DNA from: Candidatus Brocadiaceae bacterium
Lineage (GTDB): Bacteria; Planctomycetota; Brocadiia; Brocadiales; Brocadiaceae
Length of the DNA: 7,420 nt
Reading direction: 5' to 3'
NCBI GenBank assembly: GCA_024653795.1
Contig: JANLHY010000572.1
Location: 1 to 7,420, forward strand
Below the pieces are notes generated by a model, which worked only from the letters and a program-made list of their open reading frames with translations, searched no databases and was not told the origin of the DNA. The translations under genes and the position numbers were made by a program. This document shows positions 1-5,951 of this stretch, piece after piece. Each line of letters starts with the position of its first letter. Positions within the stretch are counted from its first letter, which is position 1.

Positions 1-181
1 CATAGATGTCATTTGTCTCTTCATAATGCACAAGTTGATGGACACTATATTTTGAAGTAAAACCCTTAACAATGTTGTTTTTATGTTCATACACGCGCCT
101 TTCCAGGTTATTGGTCACTCCAATATACAACGTCCCATTCCGCTTACTTGCCAAAATATATACAAAATATTTATTAAACAT
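1..181 (-). CDS. GIY-YIG nuclease-domain protein (YhbQ/UPF0213-like), 3' end cut off by the window
   Basis: The minus strand from ATG at 181-179 gives 60 codons without a stop and runs off the window edge, so this is the N-terminal part of a protein that in its family is usually about 80-100 residues. Family features visible are the beta-strand YFVYIL (residues 5-10), then LYIGVT (18-23) giving the split GIY-YIG motif, LERR (26-29) with the conserved arginine, EH (32-33), and GFTSKYSVHQLVHYEE (40-55), typical of the small single-domain COG2827 group. These proteins are annotated as putative endonucleases, and the cellular role of most is unknown. The start is supported by a GGAG Shine-Dalgarno at 193-190, eight bases upstream. 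An ATG nine bases further upstream, in another frame, stops after four codons. The gene follows secA on the same strand with a 205-base repeat-rich spacer, so co-transcription is uncertain. The glutamate expected later in the domain may lie outside the window. Confidence 0.88.
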   Translation of the reverse strand, partial: MFNKYFVYILASKRNGTLYIGVTNNLERRVYEHKNNIVKGFTSKYSVHQLVHYEETNDIY

Positions 182-202
182 AAGCCATTCTCCAGCCAAG
201 TT

Positions 203-257
203 GAGGACAAGTCCCTGCTCCCCGTTTTCACGGGGACGAGTTTCACGAGGACAAGTC
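203..257. repeat. 11-bp direct repeat in the secA/GIY-YIG spacer
   Basis: The word GAGGACAAGTC occurs at 203-213 and again at 247-257, flanking the hairpin at 219-236. Together with the neighbouring inverted repeats it makes this spacer a patchwork of short repeat modules. No gene is seen between 182 and 386. Confidence 0.6.
219..236. repeat. 7-bp GC-rich inverted repeat
   Basis: TCCCCGT (219-225) and ACGGGGA (230-236) form a perfect 7-bp stem around a four-base TTTC loop. It lies 38 bases upstream of the GIY-YIG start codon and would be in that gene's leader if transcription begins further upstream. No T-tract follows on either strand, so it is not a convincing terminator. Confidence 0.55.
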
Positions 258-260
258 TGG

Positions 261-285
261 ATTCCCGCTAAAAACATGCGGGAAT
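261..285. repeat. REP-like inverted repeat of the ATTCCCGC...GCGGGAAT type
   Basis: ATTCCCGC (261-268) and GCGGGAAT (278-285) pair perfectly over a nine-base spacer, and the element is followed by GACA. The same kind of arm (ATTCCC...GGGAAT) defines dRS3-type repeats in Neisseria, and similar modules are dispersed in many other bacteria, so this is probably one copy of a genome-wide intergenic repeat. There is no adjoining T-tract, so a terminator role for secA is not supported. Confidence 0.65.
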
Positions 286-386
286 GACAAGCCTTATATT
301 TTTATGTCTACTTACTTATTGCCTTAGAGGGGTCTCTTAAAAGTCGCTGTCGAAGGCATCCTAATTCAAGCGCATTTAAACTACAA

Positions 387-3008
387 TCATCTCAACCTGC
401 CACAACACTGTTTGAATTTTTTACCACTGCCGCATATGCAAGGTTGATTTCTTCCCATCTTGATTCCAACTTTAATAGGTTCCGGTTTCCGTTCAGCCTG
501 TTCTTCTGTGTTCGTACCTGCACTCTGAAGGGCGCTGGCAGCGGCGACTGGAGATTCCTGCATCCTCTCCAATCCCGAAACTTCCTGGTGAACATAGCGG
601 TCTGGATGCCATACCGCTCTTCTCTCCTCGTCCTTTCCTATTTGTAACTTAAATATAAGATCGGTTACCTCGTCTCTAATTGCAAGATTCATAGTTTCAA
701 ACATACCCAAGGCTTCTCTCTTATATTCAATTTTAGGATCTACCTGCGCATATCCGCGGAGACCTATACCCGATCGCAGGTGATCCATGGCGTAGAGGTG
801 GTCTTTCCATTTTGTGTCGATCTTTTCCATCAATAGAATTTGGGCAATCGTTTCCATTTGTTCTTTGCCAATGGTACTTTCCTTTATTTCATATGCCTCC
901 ACGGCTTTCTTTAGCAAATATTCCTCTACATTCCCACGAGTTTTCTCCTCAACCTCATTCAAATCAACCGCCAAATCGAATTTCTGCTTAAACCAGGCTG
1001 CAAGGTCAAATGGATTTTCTTCATCAGTGACATTCTTCGTATCGTAAGCAAAAGCCACCATCTCCATGATACTGTCCTCCATCATTTGGAAAACGTAGTC
1101 ACGCAGGTTCTTACCCTCAAGCACATCCTGTCTCAGTGTATAAATTGTCTTTCTCTGTTGATCCATGACCTCGTCATATTCGAGCAGGTGTTTCCGTATT
1201 TCGAAATTGTGCTCTTCGACCTTTTTCTGCGCCCTTTCGATAGATTTCGAAACCATCGAATGCTCGATTGCCATACCCTCTTCCATCCCGAAGGTTTTCA
1301 AAAGGGAACTTACACGCTCAGAGGCGAAGATACGCATTAAATCGTCCTGAAGCGACACATAAAAACGGGACGAACCCGGGTCGCCTTGTCGACCGGCACG
1401 TCCACGAAGCTGGTTGTCAATACGCCTGGCCTCGTGCCTTTCAGTGCCTATAATGTGAAGGCCGCCGAGTGCAGCAACACCTTCACCCAAAACGATGTCC
1501 GTACCGCGACCGGCCATGTTCGTTGCAATCGTGACATTTCCATGCTGGCCTGCCTTTGCAACGATGTGTGCTTCTCGTTCATGTTGCTTGGCGTTTAACA
1601 CCTCATGTTCAATACCCTCTCTCATGAGTTTTTCACTCAGCACTTCAGATTTTTCAATAGAAACTGTTCCAACCAGCGTAGGCCTCCCCTGTTTGTGGAC
1701 TTCCACAATTTCTTTAATAATGGCATCGAACTTCTCTTTTTCGGTTCGATAAACGCGATCTGGATGGTTTGTACGATACATGGGTTTGTTTGTAGGTATC
1801 GTAACGACTTCCAGTTTGTATATCTTGTCGAATTCTGCCGCCTCTGTCATCGCAGTACCTGTCATCCCCGCAAGCTTTTTATACAATCTATAAAAATTCT
1901 GGAGGGTAATCGTGGCAAGGGTCTGGTTTTCTTCCTTAATGCGCTGATGCTCCTTCGCCTGTATGGCCTGATGCAAACCATCACTCCACACACGGCCTTC
2001 CATCAAGCGTCCTGTAAATTCATCCACGATGATAACCTCACCGTTTTTAACGATGTAGTCCTTATCGTTTTTAAATAGATGATGAGCACGAAGCGCCTGC
2101 TCTATATGGTGAGGCCATTCCATATTCGTACCGGTATAAAGGCTGTCTACATTTAGCTGTTTTTCAACCTCTTCGATACCTTCCTCGTCCAGATGCACCA
2201 TACGTTCTTTTTCTTTTATTTCGAAGTGTTTTCCGACTTTCAAACGTCTGGCGATCTTATCTGCTATATAATATTTTTCTGTAGACTCCTCTGCAGGACC
2301 TGAGATAATCAAAGGAGTGCGCGCCTCATCAACCAATATACTATCCACTTCATCAACGATGGCGTAATTAAGGCCACGGCTAATCTGTACCTGTTCTTCC
2401 GGTCTGTTCCTCATATTATCCCGGAGATAATCAAAACCGAATTCATTATTTGTCCCGTAAGTAATATCGCACAAATAAGCAGCCTTTTTGTCTTCGTATT
2501 CCTGATGCGATTGAATAGCTCCGGCTTTCAATCCCAAAAATTCATACAATGGAGACATCCAGTCTCTGTCACGCTTTGCAAGATAATCATTAACTGTAAC
2601 AATATGGACACCCTTCCCAGCCAATGCGTTCAGGTAGGCGGGTAGCGTAGCGACCAGGGTTTTCCCTTCACCAGTTGCCATTTCAGCAATCTTTCCCTGA
2701 TGTAAAACAACACCGCCAATTAGCTGGACATCAAAGTGTCTCATGGTACGATTGGGACTGTCGGGATTAGGGGCAATAAGGACTCTCCGGCTCGCCTCCC
2801 TTACGGCAGCAAATGCCTCTGGCAGGATATCATCCAGGGGTTCCTCCCTGGATAATCTTTCTTTAAATTCATCTGTTTTTTCACGGAGTTCGGCATCCGT
2901 CAAAGCCATCATCTTTGGTTCAAGGGCATTGATCTGTTCTACGAGAGGTTTTATACTTTTCAGTATCCTCTCATTTGATGTTCCAAATATTTTAGTTAGG
3001 AAGCTCAT
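387..3008 (-). CDS. secA: Preprotein translocase ATPase SecA
   Basis: 873 codons, close to the usual SecA length (E. coli 901). SecA is the cytosolic and membrane-peripheral motor that drives unfolded preproteins through SecYEG by ATP hydrolysis. Visible in order are the Q-motif region MRHFDVQLIGG (89-99), Walker A ATGEGKT (111-117), DEVDSILVDEARTP (219-232) covering the DEAD/Walker B segment, the preprotein-binding region, FTGRLMEGRVWSDG (331-344), TNMAGRGTDI (496-505), QLRGRAGRQGDPG (533-545), the scaffold WKDHLYAMDHLRSGIGLRGYAQ region (734-755), and a C-terminal zinc tail with C857, C859, C868 and C869 (CXCX8CC), which binds zinc and SecB or lipids in known SecAs. An odd stretch, IAPNPDSPNRT (78-88), replaces the one or two residues normally found between VL and MRHFDVQ. 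An in-frame TAA at 3014-3012 makes 3008 the only plausible ATG. There is no Shine-Dalgarno in the 20 bases upstream. The gene looks intact. Confidence 0.98.
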   Translation of the reverse strand: MSFLTKIFGTSNERILKSIKPLVEQINALEPKMMALTDAELREKTDEFKERLSREEPLDDILPEAFAAVREASRRVLIAPNPDSPNRTMRHFDVQLIGGVVLHQGKIAEMATGEGKTLVATLPAYLNALAGKGVHIVTVNDYLAKRDRDWMSPLYEFLGLKAGAIQSHQEYEDKKAAYLCDITYGTNNEFGFDYLRDNMRNRPEEQVQISRGLNYAIVDEVDSILVDEARTPLIISGPAEESTEKYYIADKIARRLKVGKHFEIKEKERMVHLDEEGIEEVEKQLNVDSLYTGTNMEWPHHIEQALRAHHLFKNDKDYIVKNGEVIIVDEFTGRLMEGRVWSDGLHQAIQAKEHQRIKEENQTLATITLQNFYRLYKKLAGMTGTAMTEAAEFDKIYKLEVVTIPTNKPMYRTNHPDRVYRTEKEKFDAIIKEIVEVHKQGRPTLVGTVSIEKSEVLSEKLMREGIEHEVLNAKQHEREAHIVAKAGQHGNVTIATNMAGRGTDIVLGEGVAALGGLHIIGTERHEARRIDNQLRGRAGRQGDPGSSRFYVSLQDDLMRIFASERVSSLLKTFGMEEGMAIEHSMVSKSIERAQKKVEEHNFEIRKHLLEYDEVMDQQRKTIYTLRQDVLEGKNLRDYVFQMMEDSIMEMVAFAYDTKNVTDEENPFDLAAWFKQKFDLAVDLNEVEEKTRGNVEEYLLKKAVEAYEIKESTIGKEQMETIAQILLMEKIDTKWKDHLYAMDHLRSGIGLRGYAQVDPKIEYKREALGMFETMNLAIRDEVTDLIFKLQIGKDEERRAVWHPDRYVHQEVSGLERMQESPVAAASALQSAGTNTEEQAERKPEPIKVGIKMGRNQPCICGSGKKFKQCCGRLR

Positions 3009-3067
3009 GGTTTAATGTAAAAAACACTTTATAGCTGGTTTGTAAAATAAAATTCCCGACTCTACCC

Positions 3068-3095
3068 GAAATACACCATATTTAAGTAAAGTCAA
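3068..3095 (-). promoter_or_regulatory. Weak second candidate promoter for secA
   Basis: On the minus strand TTGACT (3095-3090) is followed after 16 bases by TATTTC (3073-3068). The -35 is good but the -10 is poor. It lies downstream of the stronger promoter at 3136-3165 and repeats that site's CCTTGAC context, so it may be a secondary start or chance. Confidence 0.25.
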
Positions 3096-3135
3096 GGTAC
3101 GTCCAAAAAATCTTATTATTGAAACTATCGTGATT

Positions 3136-3165
3136 ATTTTAAGCAAATATAGACATATATGTCAA
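3136..3165 (-). promoter_or_regulatory. Sigma70-type promoter for secA, with a palindrome over the -35
   Basis: On the minus strand a consensus TTGACA (3165-3160) is followed after 18 bases by TAAAAT (3141-3136). Transcription would start near 3129 and give a leader of about 120 bases before the secA ATG. A perfect 12-bp palindrome, GACATATATGTC (3152-3163), overlaps the -35, a position where a repressor could act. In an AT-rich spacer such a palindrome can also arise by chance. The promoter sits downstream of the fhs terminator, so secA is probably its own transcription unit. Confidence 0.6.
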
Positions 3166-3189
3166 GGCAATGTTGTAATTGTTTACCTT

Positions 3190-3230
3190 AAAAAAAGAAA
3201 GCTGCTGAACTATTTTAGTTCAGCAGCTTT
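3190..3230 (-). terminator. Strong intrinsic terminator ending the fhs transcript (possibly bidirectional)
   Basis: The arms 3198-3212 and 3216-3230 form a perfect 15-bp stem (AAAGCTGCTGAAC plus two further pairs) around a three-base loop. On the minus strand the hairpin is followed by TTTCTTTTTT from the A-rich tract just left of 3198, the classic Rho-independent layout. On the plus strand the hairpin runs into five T residues (TTTTT at 3228-3232), so it might stop transcription from either side. It lies 235 bases beyond the fhs stop codon, which leaves room for a structured 3' UTR or an independent small RNA upstream of it. Confidence 0.85.
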
Positions 3231-3285
3231 TTATGAACGGTAGCTTTGCGGCAGCCGATTAAGAAGTGTAAATGTCGACCTATCT

Positions 3286-3429
3286 AACCGCTTTCACCGA
3301 TGGTTCAATCTTGTAGATTGAACCATACGGTTTGAACAGGGTTGTGAGCTTTGAACTAGTATCGGCCGCGAAACAATGCCAAACATCTTGGTTCAATCGA
3401 GGACGATTGAACCAGCAAAAGTAGCGGTT
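3286..3429. repeat. Twin-hairpin element with identical 10-bp stems inside an outer inverted repeat; candidate structured RNA
   Basis: Two hairpins share the same stem. TGGTTCAATC (3301-3310) pairs with GATTGAACCA (3316-3325) over a TTGTA loop. TGGTTCAATCG (3389-3399) pairs with CGATTGAACCA (3404-3414) over an AGGA loop. AACCGCT (3286-3292) and AGCGGTT (3423-3429) are complementary and can close the whole element as a multibranch structure. The 63 bases between the hairpins include two further TTTGAAC words. On the minus strand the element lies between the fhs stop and the intrinsic terminator, so it could be a processed 3' UTR RNA or a separate sRNA. It could instead be a mobile or dispersed repeat, or a protein-binding DNA element. 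The family is not recognised, and the strand and boundaries are inferred only from pairing. Confidence 0.5.
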
Positions 3430-3464
3430 TTCTACGATCTCTTCATAACAATCATCATAAGAAA

Positions 3465-5228
3465 TTAGAAAATTCCTTTTACCTTTCCTGTTTTTACATC
3501 CACATCCACACGTCGGAATGCAGGGTCAGAACTCGTTCCCGGCATGAGTTTAATATCTCCTGCCATTGGGACTACAAATCCTGCTCCTTTAAAGACCAAT
3601 ATATCACGGATACGTAATCTCCAGCCCTTCGGCACCCCTTTTAATTGTGGATTATCGGTGATAGAAAGATGGGTTTTAACCATGCAGGTTCCCATTTTTG
3701 AAATATCAGGATCACTTTCTAATACCTTAACTTTTGTCAAAGCCTCTGGAGTAAAATCAACGCCATCCGCTCCGTATACTTGCTCCGCAATCATCTCAAT
3801 ACGTGTTCTTAAAGGGACGTTTAATTCGTAAAGGAATTTAAAGTTATTTGGTTGGTTGCATGCGTCAATTACCGCATCAGCCAACTCTGCGGCGCCCTCG
3901 CCTCCTTTTAGCCAATGTTGGGATAGTGCAACGCGGGCCCCTGCTTTTTCAGCCTGTCTGCGGATTGCTTTAATTTCGGCATCTGTATCCGTATGGAAGT
4001 GATTGATACAAACGACAGGGTTAATGCCAGCTTTCTTTATGGTGTTGATATGGTGGATGAGATTTTCTGTTCCCTTTTCTACCCACCCAACGTTTTCTTC
4101 TTTATAGCATGGATCCAATGGACGTCCGGGTACTGGAATGGGAGCGCCACCATGACATTTCATTCCGCGGACTGTGGTAACAATTACCGCTGCATTTGGG
4201 CGATGTCCGGAGTAACGACATTTTAAGTTCCAGAATTTTTCAAATCCGATATCCGCCCCGAATCCCGATTCGGTTACATGGTAATCACCCAATTTCAAGC
4301 CGAGTCTGTCTGCGATAATCGATGACTGTCCAATAGCAATATTGGCAAAAGGTCCCGCATGGACGAATACCGGTTGCCCTTCAATGGTCTGCATGAGATT
4401 CGGATTAATCGCTCCCACCATCCATGCAGTCATGGCGCCGGCAACTTCAAGATCAGTAGTCGTTATTGGACTACCTTTTTTGTCATAGGCAACAACCATT
4501 CTGCCTATCCGTTCTCTCATGTCTTTTAAATCTTTAGCCACTGAAAGGATTGCCATAAGTTCAGAAGATACTGCTATAGCAAATCCAGACTCCATCATAA
4601 AACCATCCATCTTGCCGCCTATACCGATTATTATTTTTCTTAGCGCCTGAGCACAAAAATCGATAATCCACTTTAATTCAATTCTATCCGGGTCGATATT
4701 AAGACGTTTTAAATCTCTTTTCGCAAGCTCTTCGTCACTGTAATTAAATTCATGCTGTATTCTTGACGTAAGGGCCACCATAGCCAGGTTATGAGCATTC
4801 ATAATGGCATTAATGTCACCTGTCAACCCAAGAGAAAAAGGTGTTAAAGGAATACACTGGGAAAGCCCACCGCCTGCTGCAGAACCTTTGATATTCATAG
4901 TAGGCCCTCCTGATGGTTGACGAATGGCGCCAACAACCTTTTTGCCTCTTTTTCCCAAACCCTGCACCAGTCCCATGGTTGTAGTGGATTTTCCCTCACC
5001 CAGAGGGGTTGGGGTAATTGCAGTGACGTCAATGAATTTTCCGTCATGTTTTTTTTCAAGTCGTTTCAAAACCTTATTAAAATCAACCTTTGCTACGTAA
5101 TGCCCGTGAGGAAGCAGTTCTTCTTTCTCAAGACCCAATTCATCTGCCAGTTGATAGACCGTTTTCATTCGAGTTTCAGCATCTTCTGCTATTTCCCAAT
5201 CTGCGTGCTTGGTGGGATCCAATGCCAT
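3465..5228 (-). CDS. fhs: Formate-tetrahydrofolate ligase (FTHFS, EC 6.3.4.3), divergent form
   Basis: 587 codons, against about 555-560 for common bacterial enzymes. FTHFS joins formate to tetrahydrofolate at the cost of ATP, giving 10-formyl-THF in the cytosol. This is the entry step of the methyl branch of the acetyl-CoA pathway and a source of C1 units for purines. Seen in order are the ATP loop TPTPLGEGKSTTT (72-84), RQPSGGP (103-109), NIKGSAAGGGL (112-122), LTGDINAI (135-142), NLMQTIEGQPVFVHAGPFANIA (277-298), TESGFGADIG (319-328), VTTVRGMKCHGG (350-361), INHFHTDTDAE (408-418), HWLKGGEGA (438-446), and the C-terminal GAGFVVP...LMPG part. Several of these read closest to the C-terminal synthetase domain of eukaryotic C1-THF synthase. 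Both FTHFS signatures carry substitutions: the usual Tyr after GGG is Leu122, and VATxRALK is VTTVRGMK. The start is decided by a strong AAGGAGGT at 5244-5237, eight bases upstream. The gene looks intact and is probably monocistronic. Confidence 0.96.
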   Translation of the reverse strand: MALDPTKHADWEIAEDAETRMKTVYQLADELGLEKEELLPHGHYVAKVDFNKVLKRLEKKHDGKFIDVTAITPTPLGEGKSTTTMGLVQGLGKRGKKVVGAIRQPSGGPTMNIKGSAAGGGLSQCIPLTPFSLGLTGDINAIMNAHNLAMVALTSRIQHEFNYSDEELAKRDLKRLNIDPDRIELKWIIDFCAQALRKIIIGIGGKMDGFMMESGFAIAVSSELMAILSVAKDLKDMRERIGRMVVAYDKKGSPITTTDLEVAGAMTAWMVGAINPNLMQTIEGQPVFVHAGPFANIAIGQSSIIADRLGLKLGDYHVTESGFGADIGFEKFWNLKCRYSGHRPNAAVIVTTVRGMKCHGGAPIPVPGRPLDPCYKEENVGWVEKGTENLIHHINTIKKAGINPVVCINHFHTDTDAEIKAIRRQAEKAGARVALSQHWLKGGEGAAELADAVIDACNQPNNFKFLYELNVPLRTRIEMIAEQVYGADGVDFTPEALTKVKVLESDPDISKMGTCMVKTHLSITDNPQLKGVPKGWRLRIRDILVFKGAGFVVPMAGDIKLMPGTSSDPAFRRVDVDVKTGKVKGIF

Positions 5229-5236
5229 ATGTTTTT

Positions 5237-5244
5237 ACCTCCTT
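5237..5244 (-). promoter_or_regulatory. Consensus Shine-Dalgarno of fhs
   Basis: AAGGAGGT is an almost perfect anti-16S match, with eight bases to the ATG. It contrasts with the absent or weak sites before secA, the DUF2062 gene and the MgtE-like gene, and suggests high translation of fhs. Confidence 0.9.
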
Positions 5245-5320
5245 ACGTTAATGGTTTCTTAATTTTAATAATTATGTTATTGAGATATAAATTTACAGAT
5301 CCAAATAATTAAGTCCAGTA

Positions 5321-5348
5321 ATTGTACTAATAAAACTTTCAAGGTCAA
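5321..5348 (-). promoter_or_regulatory. Sigma70-type promoter for fhs
   Basis: On the minus strand TTGACC (5348-5343) is followed after 16 bases by TACAAT (5326-5321), in the spacer between the DUF2062 stop and the fhs start. Transcription would begin near 5314, giving a leader of about 85 bases. No clear terminator is visible after the DUF2062 gene, so read-through into fhs is also possible. Confidence 0.5.
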
Positions 5349-5408
5349 GAAAAATGAATACACTGATATTAAAGTAGCAAATAAGTTTTCTTTTAATGAA
5401 TGGTATAG

Positions 5409-5942
5409 CTAAGTTTGTTTTTCCCTAAACTTATCTACCAGTCTCCATACAGTAAAACTTCCTACATACACTAATATGGAGCAAAAAGTTGCTGAAACGA
5501 GACTGCCCACCCAGAGAGGCATTGCATATCTAAAAAAAAGCCTAAGCATACCTGTGAATCCTGCCAGTTCATTCACATCTGGAGCGCCACTTAACCATAG
5601 TCCTAATTGATATTGTAAGGGATAGATAACAGGCGCTGTTAAAGGATTTGTTACCCAGCTTGCTGCTAATGCAACAGGGATATTAACACGCAAAAATAAT
5701 GCTGAAAGAATTATTAATGGAATCTGTACCCCAATAGTCGGCGTAAGTGCAATAAAAACACCTATTGCAAAACCTGCGGATACACTTTTATTCGTTGGTT
5801 TCCATAAGTGTGGATCAAAAAGTCGTTCACCTATAACACGGTGCAATATTGTGCCGTTTAAATGATGTGGTCGAGGAATAAGATGCGAAAGACGCAAGCC
5901 TAATTTTTTCAGGTTGAGAATTTGTTTAATCTTTTTATGCAT
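5409..5942 (-). CDS. DUF2062 domain membrane protein
   Basis: 177 codons, a normal length for the DUF2062 (COG3216) family, whose biochemical function is not established. Typical features are the short basic N-terminus (residues 1-25), the segment AGFAIGVFIALTPTIGVQIPL (56-76) with the family's G-x-F-...-TP pattern, and RVNIPVALAASWVTNPLTAP (85-104), which is the hallmark of the domain. Hydrophobic stretches at about 56-83, 88-112 and 141-166 predict two or three membrane helices, so it should be an inner-membrane protein. The ATG lies nine bases after the stop of the MgtE-like gene, in the same frame. There is no good Shine-Dalgarno, so translation may depend on re-initiation or coupling. 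Co-transcription with a probable cation transporter suggests an envelope or ion-related role, but this is only context. Confidence 0.88.
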   Translation of the reverse strand: MHKKIKQILNLKKLGLRLSHLIPRPHHLNGTILHRVIGERLFDPHLWKPTNKSVSAGFAIGVFIALTPTIGVQIPLIILSALFLRVNIPVALAASWVTNPLTAPVIYPLQYQLGLWLSGAPDVNELAGFTGMLRLFFRYAMPLWVGSLVSATFCSILVYVGSFTVWRLVDKFREKQT

Positions 5943-5951
5943 AGATATCTT

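Noticed and set aside
72..287. 71-codon plus-strand open frame at the left end
   Set aside because: It mirrors the GIY-YIG gene on the other strand and runs into repeat DNA; the minus-strand frame carries the recognisable motif and a Shine-Dalgarno.
320..340. Possible secA terminator around AGAGACCCCTCT (minus strand)
   Set aside because: The stem is only 4 bp and no T-tract follows.
1605..2078. 157-codon plus-strand open frame inside secA
   Set aside because: It is antisense to a highly conserved part of secA, has no ribosome site and no protein-like composition; it is a shadow of the real gene.
3240..3265. Resemblance of the CCGCAAAGCTACCG stretch (minus strand) to part of a c-di-GMP-I (GEMM) riboswitch
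   Set aside because: Only one short segment matches from memory; the 5' GGGCAAACC-like half and the rest of the two-helix fold are absent, and a terminator follows directly.
3301..3325. GGTTCAATC reminiscent of a tRNA T-arm
   Set aside because: The hairpin has a 10-bp stem and a 5-base loop, with no acceptor, D or anticodon arms at tRNA spacing.
3301..3414. CRISPR-like repeat unit, since TGGTTCAATC recurs
   Set aside because: There are only two copies, each a self-contained hairpin, with no regular spacer pattern and no cas gene.
4917..5312. 131-codon plus-strand open frame over the fhs start
   Set aside because: It is antisense to the fhs N-terminal region and its promoter spacer, with no recognisable domain or ribosome site.
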